From Anaerotalea alkaliphila (GTDB lineage: Bacteria; Bacillota; Clostridia; Lachnospirales; Vallitaleaceae), in NCBI RefSeq assembly GCF_010179735.1, contig NZ_JAAEEH010000017.1, positions 1 through 59,811 on the forward strand: 59,811 nucleotides of DNA, in the 5' to 3' direction. The position numbers and the translations under genes are program-made. Shown piece after piece: positions 57,420 through 59,811 of the stretch (positions are counted from its first letter, which is position 1; every line of letters begins with the position of its first letter). The notes beneath the pieces were generated by a model that was given only the letters and a program-made list of their open reading frames with translations, was not told the origin of the DNA and made no database searches.

Positions 57420-57760
57420 TACCGCTGAAGAAAGTCTACTTTGACCCATGGATCCTGCCGCGCAGCTATGGGGACATCCTGCGGCAGATCCGCAACGGGT
57501 CCCCCAGGGCCCGGAGGTACATCCGCATCGTGGTGCGCGGAACGGGGAAGAACCTGATGGAAATGGTCTCCTACAGGGAAGTCCGGAGGCTGGAGGAACA
57601 GGGGGAAGACATCTATCTCCTGGGGGTCCTGCTGCCCAGGCCGGGGGATTCCGCCCACCGTCTGGTGGAGCGGATCCTGCAGGACTGGGTGGGCATTGCC
57701 CCCGACCTGGAGAAGGAAGCGGTCTTCCGGGGAATCGGGGTACGCATCCATGGAAATTAG
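57416..57760 (+). CDS. Unrecognised 114-residue basic protein
   Basis: No family recognised. MIPLKKVYFDPWILPRSYGD start, strongly basic first half (RQIRNGSPRARRYIRIVVRG), then an amphipathic second half. No membrane span. Start overlaps the previous stop by four bases; end overlaps the next gene by 11. The tight coupling to 56004 and to the Lit-like membrane protein is its main clue. RNA or membrane-surface binding is conceivable from charge alone. Confidence 0.82.
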   Translation: MIPLKKVYFDPWILPRSYGDILRQIRNGSPRARRYIRIVVRGTGKNLMEMVSYREVRRLEEQGEDIYLLGVLLPRPGDSAHRLVERILQDWVGIAPDLEKEAVFRGIGVRIHGN

Positions 57761-58445
57761 GATCTGCAGATGGCTGAACAGGGTCCTGCTCCTTTGGCTG
57801 TTGGTGGCACTGCTGTTCCATGCGGTGCAGCTGGTGGCCTTCAACATGGAATACTTCAGCTGGCACTACAGGACCTACGACATCATGGCCGACACGGGCA
57901 TGGCGTACCCGGAACTGATGGAGTCCACACGGGAGATGCTTTCCTATCTGCTGGGGGACCGGGAGGACCTGGTCATGGAAGTCGTGGTGGGAGGGGAGCT
58001 GCAGGAGGTTTTTGGAGAACGGGAAAAGGCCCACATGGTGGATGTCCGGCAGCTGGTGCTGCAAGGCAGGGGCTTCAGGGACCTGGGGACAGCCTTGTTC
58101 CTGTTTTACAGCGGCCTGCTCTTCTGGAAAAGGCGGGAATGCTTCCTGCTCCTGCTCGCATCGGTGAAAAGGGTGTTCGCTGGGGGGATTCTTGCCATGG
58201 CCGTTGTGGGCGGCCTGCTGGCTTGGAATTTCGAAAGATGGTTCGTGCTTTTTCACGAGGTTTTCTTTGACAACGACCTTTGGCTGCTGGACCCGGCTAC
58301 GGATGTGCTGATCAACATGGTGCCGGAGGTGTTCTTCTTCAACACCAGCATGCTGATCCTGCTGGCGTTCCTCTTGGAGGCGGTCCTGCTGGGCGCAGGT
58401 GCGGCGGTTTGGTCAAAAAGGACGGAAACAAGACAAGGACGCTAG
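57750..58445 (+). CDS. Lit-like integral membrane protein (DUF1461/TIGR01906)
   Basis: A 231-residue protein with four membrane helices (about 9-31, 112-126, 142-160, 196-221) and an extracytoplasmic domain between the first two. FHEVFFDNDLWLLDP (168-182, with His169) and PEVFF (192-196) match the DUF1461 pattern. This family includes Lit, the intramolecular transacylase that moves an acyl chain on lipoproteins to make the lyso form. Family call is good, enzyme activity inferred. The ATG at 57750 lies within the upstream gene. Confidence 0.82.
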   Translation: MEIRICRWLNRVLLLWLLVALLFHAVQLVAFNMEYFSWHYRTYDIMADTGMAYPELMESTREMLSYLLGDREDLVMEVVVGGELQEVFGEREKAHMVDVRQLVLQGRGFRDLGTALFLFYSGLLFWKRRECFLLLLASVKRVFAGGILAMAVVGGLLAWNFERWFVLFHEVFFDNDLWLLDPATDVLINMVPEVFFFNTSMLILLAFLLEAVLLGAGAAVWSKRTETRQGR

Positions 58446-58455
58446 GAGGTGGGGT

Positions 58456-59301
58456 ATGGCCACAATGCTGGCAATAACCTTGGGAATACTCAAGTTCATC
58501 GGGATTTTGCTGCTGGTGGTCCTGGCCCTGGCCCTGCTGGTCCTGTTGCTGGTGCTGCTCGTGCCCATACGCTACAAGGTGGAGGGGGGGTACAAGGAGG
58601 ACCTGCAGCTGGCCGGCAGGGTGGGTTGGCTCTTCCACCTCTTCCACCTGCACCTGGCCATGGACGGGAAAGGACTGCGGTATACGGCCAAGGTCGCCAT
58701 GAAGACGATGGCGACCAACGAACCCCGGCCGTCCCCGAAGGCTGCGGGGAAAAAACAGGGTCCCCGGCCGAAGGCTGCGCAAAAGCCGGCGAAGCCTCCA
58801 GAAGGAAGGCCGAAGCCGGCAGCGGGACCGAAGCCGACCCAGGAGCCGAAACAGGGGCCGAAACAGGGGCCGAGACCCGGGCTGAAGCCGGAGCCCATGC
58901 AGAAACCGGCGCCGCCCCAAGGGGAACAGAAGGAAGAGACGGCACGGGAAAAGTTTGGAAGGTTCAAGGACTTCTTCCAGGCTCCGGAGAACAAGGGGCT
59001 TGCGGGCAGCGTGTTCCGGAAGCTGAAGAAGCTGTTCCGCCGGTTGCTGCCGAAGGTCCGGGGAAACCTCCACTGGGGGGCGGATGACCCGGCCACGACA
59101 GGCATGGCCCTGGGAGCGGCCAGCATATTTTATCCCCTTTGGCGGGACAAGCTGGTGCTCCACCCTTCCTTCGAGGAGGCCCGGCTGGAAGGGGACTTCA
59201 GCGTGGAGGGGAAGGTGCGCCTCTCCTGGTTCGCTTCCCTGGGGCTGGGGCTTCTCCTGGACAAGCGGGTGCGCAGGTTGATCGGCGAGTTGAAAAAGTG
59301 A
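58456..59301 (+). CDS. DUF2953 (YtfI-like) membrane protein
   Basis: A 281-residue protein: N-terminal membrane helix (about 5-35), a beta-rich segment (VPIRYKVEGGYKEDL), a long low-complexity Lys/Pro/Gln/Gly linker (about 95-157) and a C-terminal domain with LHWGADDPATTGMALGAASIFYP, typical of DUF2953. In Bacilli and Clostridia the gene lies directly before ytfJ/gerW, as here (16 bases). Function is unknown; presumed spore-related. AGGAGG precedes the ATG at 58456. Confidence 0.88.
   Translation: MATMLAITLGILKFIGILLLVVLALALLVLLLVLLVPIRYKVEGGYKEDLQLAGRVGWLFHLFHLHLAMDGKGLRYTAKVAMKTMATNEPRPSPKAAGKKQGPRPKAAQKPAKPPEGRPKPAAGPKPTQEPKQGPKQGPRPGLKPEPMQKPAPPQGEQKEETAREKFGRFKDFFQAPENKGLAGSVFRKLKKLFRRLLPKVRGNLHWGADDPATTGMALGAASIFYPLWRDKLVLHPSFEEARLEGDFSVEGKVRLSWFASLGLGLLLDKRVRRLIGELKK
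58845..58892 (+). repeat. 12-base tandem repeat in the DUF2953 linker
   Basis: Four units of GCCGAAACAGGG or close variants (58845, 58857, 58869, 58881), the first two identical, encoding PKQG-type tetrapeptides. Confidence 0.85.
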
Positions 59302-59317
59302 CCAAGGAGGAATGGAT

Positions 59318-59701
59318 ATGGATACGAATTTCAAGAAAACGGTAGACTCCCTGTTTGCGGGAATGGACAACCTCATCAGCAGCAAGACGGTGGTGGGGGA
59401 CGCGGTGCATATCGAGGACACCATCATCCTGCCCTTGGTTGAGGTATCCTTCGGCTTGGGTGCCGGCTCCACGGAGAATGGGGAGGGCAAGAACGGTTCC
59501 GGCGGAGGCGGAGGTCTGGGCGCCAAAATAATTCCCAGTGCCGTGATCGTGATCAAGGACGGAAACACCAAGCTGGTGAACATCAAGAACCAGGACAGCT
59601 TCACCAAGCTGCTGGACCTGGTGCCCGACCTCATGGACCGGTTCGCATCCAAGGAGAAGGGGAAGCCCGATCCGGAAAAACAAGATGTCAAGCGTTTTTG
59701 A
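59318..59701 (+). CDS. gerW: GerW family sporulation protein (YtfJ)
   Basis: A 127-residue protein with the family pattern VVGDAVHIEDTIILPLVEVSFGLG, a Gly-rich loop (GSGGGGGLGAKIIPSAVIVI) and VKIKN-like end. GerW/YtfJ is made in the forespore of B. subtilis and is needed for germination with L-alanine. AGGAGG is seven bases before the ATG at 59318 and only one before the in-frame ATG at 59312, so 59318 is chosen. Last gene of the 54.8-59.7 kb cluster. Confidence 0.93.
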   Translation: MDTNFKKTVDSLFAGMDNLISSKTVVGDAVHIEDTIILPLVEVSFGLGAGSTENGEGKNGSGGGGGLGAKIIPSAVIVIKDGNTKLVNIKNQDSFTKLLDLVPDLMDRFASKEKGKPDPEKQDVKRF

Positions 59702-59728
59702 AAATGTCCCGAAAAACTTATAACATAG

Positions 59729-59754
59729 GCACCAGCTATTGCTGGTGCTTTTTT
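59729..59754 (+). terminator. Terminator after gerW
   Basis: GCACCAGC (59729-59736) and GCTGGTGC (59741-59748) with loop TATT, then six T. Confidence 0.93.
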
Positions 59755-59811
59755 GGTCTTGGGCGTGATGCAAGGGAGCGGCATTTATTCCACGGACCTG
59801 TTTACAGCGAG

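Noticed and set aside
59768-59811. Open frame starting at ATG 59768 and running out of the window
   Set aside because: Only 14 codons visible and no ribosome binding site; cannot be judged.

Overview
The window is a gene-dense piece of a GC-rich (roughly 60 %) chromosome from an anaerobic member of the Clostridia (Bacillota). The evidence is Rex, HemZ, two T-box leaders, a GatCAB amidotransferase, an SCIFF peptide with its radical-SAM maturase, a bifunctional Rel, a GerW/YtfJ spore protein and a small DUF3787 protein. The last two suggest a spore former or a descendant of one. I see no rRNA, tRNA, CRISPR array, insertion sequence or prophage. Nearly all genes look intact and vertically inherited.

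Layout. 1-5.5 kb: rex, then an acpS-nnr-alr-MATE cluster. 5.5-12 kb: yebC, ligA, gatCAB and a 53-residue DUF3787 gene. 12-16.7 kb: amino-acid synthesis (asd, T-box-controlled ilvB paralogue, metA) and lspA. 16.7-26.5 kb: aroC (minus), tgt, yajC, a PHP phosphoesterase (minus), then SCIFF peptide, maturase, secDF and recJ. 26.4-31.4 kb: apt, rel, an MBL-fold hydrolase and hemZ. 31.4-34.2 kb (minus): a polar amino-acid ABC transporter headed by an unknown gene. 34.4-37.7 kb: zwf, a cyclase-family hydrolase and a nitronate-monooxygenase-like flavoprotein. 37.7-43 kb: T-box, hisS-aspS, rseC-like, glyA. 43.1-44.8 kb (minus): azlC-azlD-LUD. 45-46.8 kb: topB. 46.8-54.7 kb: branched-chain amino-acid operon ilvN-ilvC-cimA-leuB-ilvD-ilvB. 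54.7-59.8 kb: S1-domain protein, two unrecognised genes, a Lit/DUF1461-like membrane protein, a DUF2953 protein and GerW/YtfJ.

How it fits together. The ilv operon makes isoleucine precursors from pyruvate plus acetyl-CoA through citramalate (cimA, leuB) and valine/leucine precursors through ilvN/ilvB, ilvC and ilvD. A second acetolactate synthase large subunit lies far away behind its own T-box, with a predicted valine specifier. AzlCD could export the same amino acids. The T-box of hisS-aspS appears tuned to a tRNA with discriminator base G, which fits tRNA-Asp and not tRNA-His. The ribosomal peptide SCIFF is made from a consensus promoter that shares its -35 box with the divergent PHP gene; the maturase overlaps secDF by four bases.

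The best candidates for undescribed biology are the translationally coupled unknown pair at 56.0-57.8 kb leading into Lit-like, DUF2953 and GerW genes, the unknown first gene of the amino-acid transporter operon, the compact T-box before hisS, and several inverted repeats next to promoters. Known systems, such as SCIFF/ranthipeptide, are labelled as such. Product calls rest on recognised motifs and family knowledge; no database search was run.
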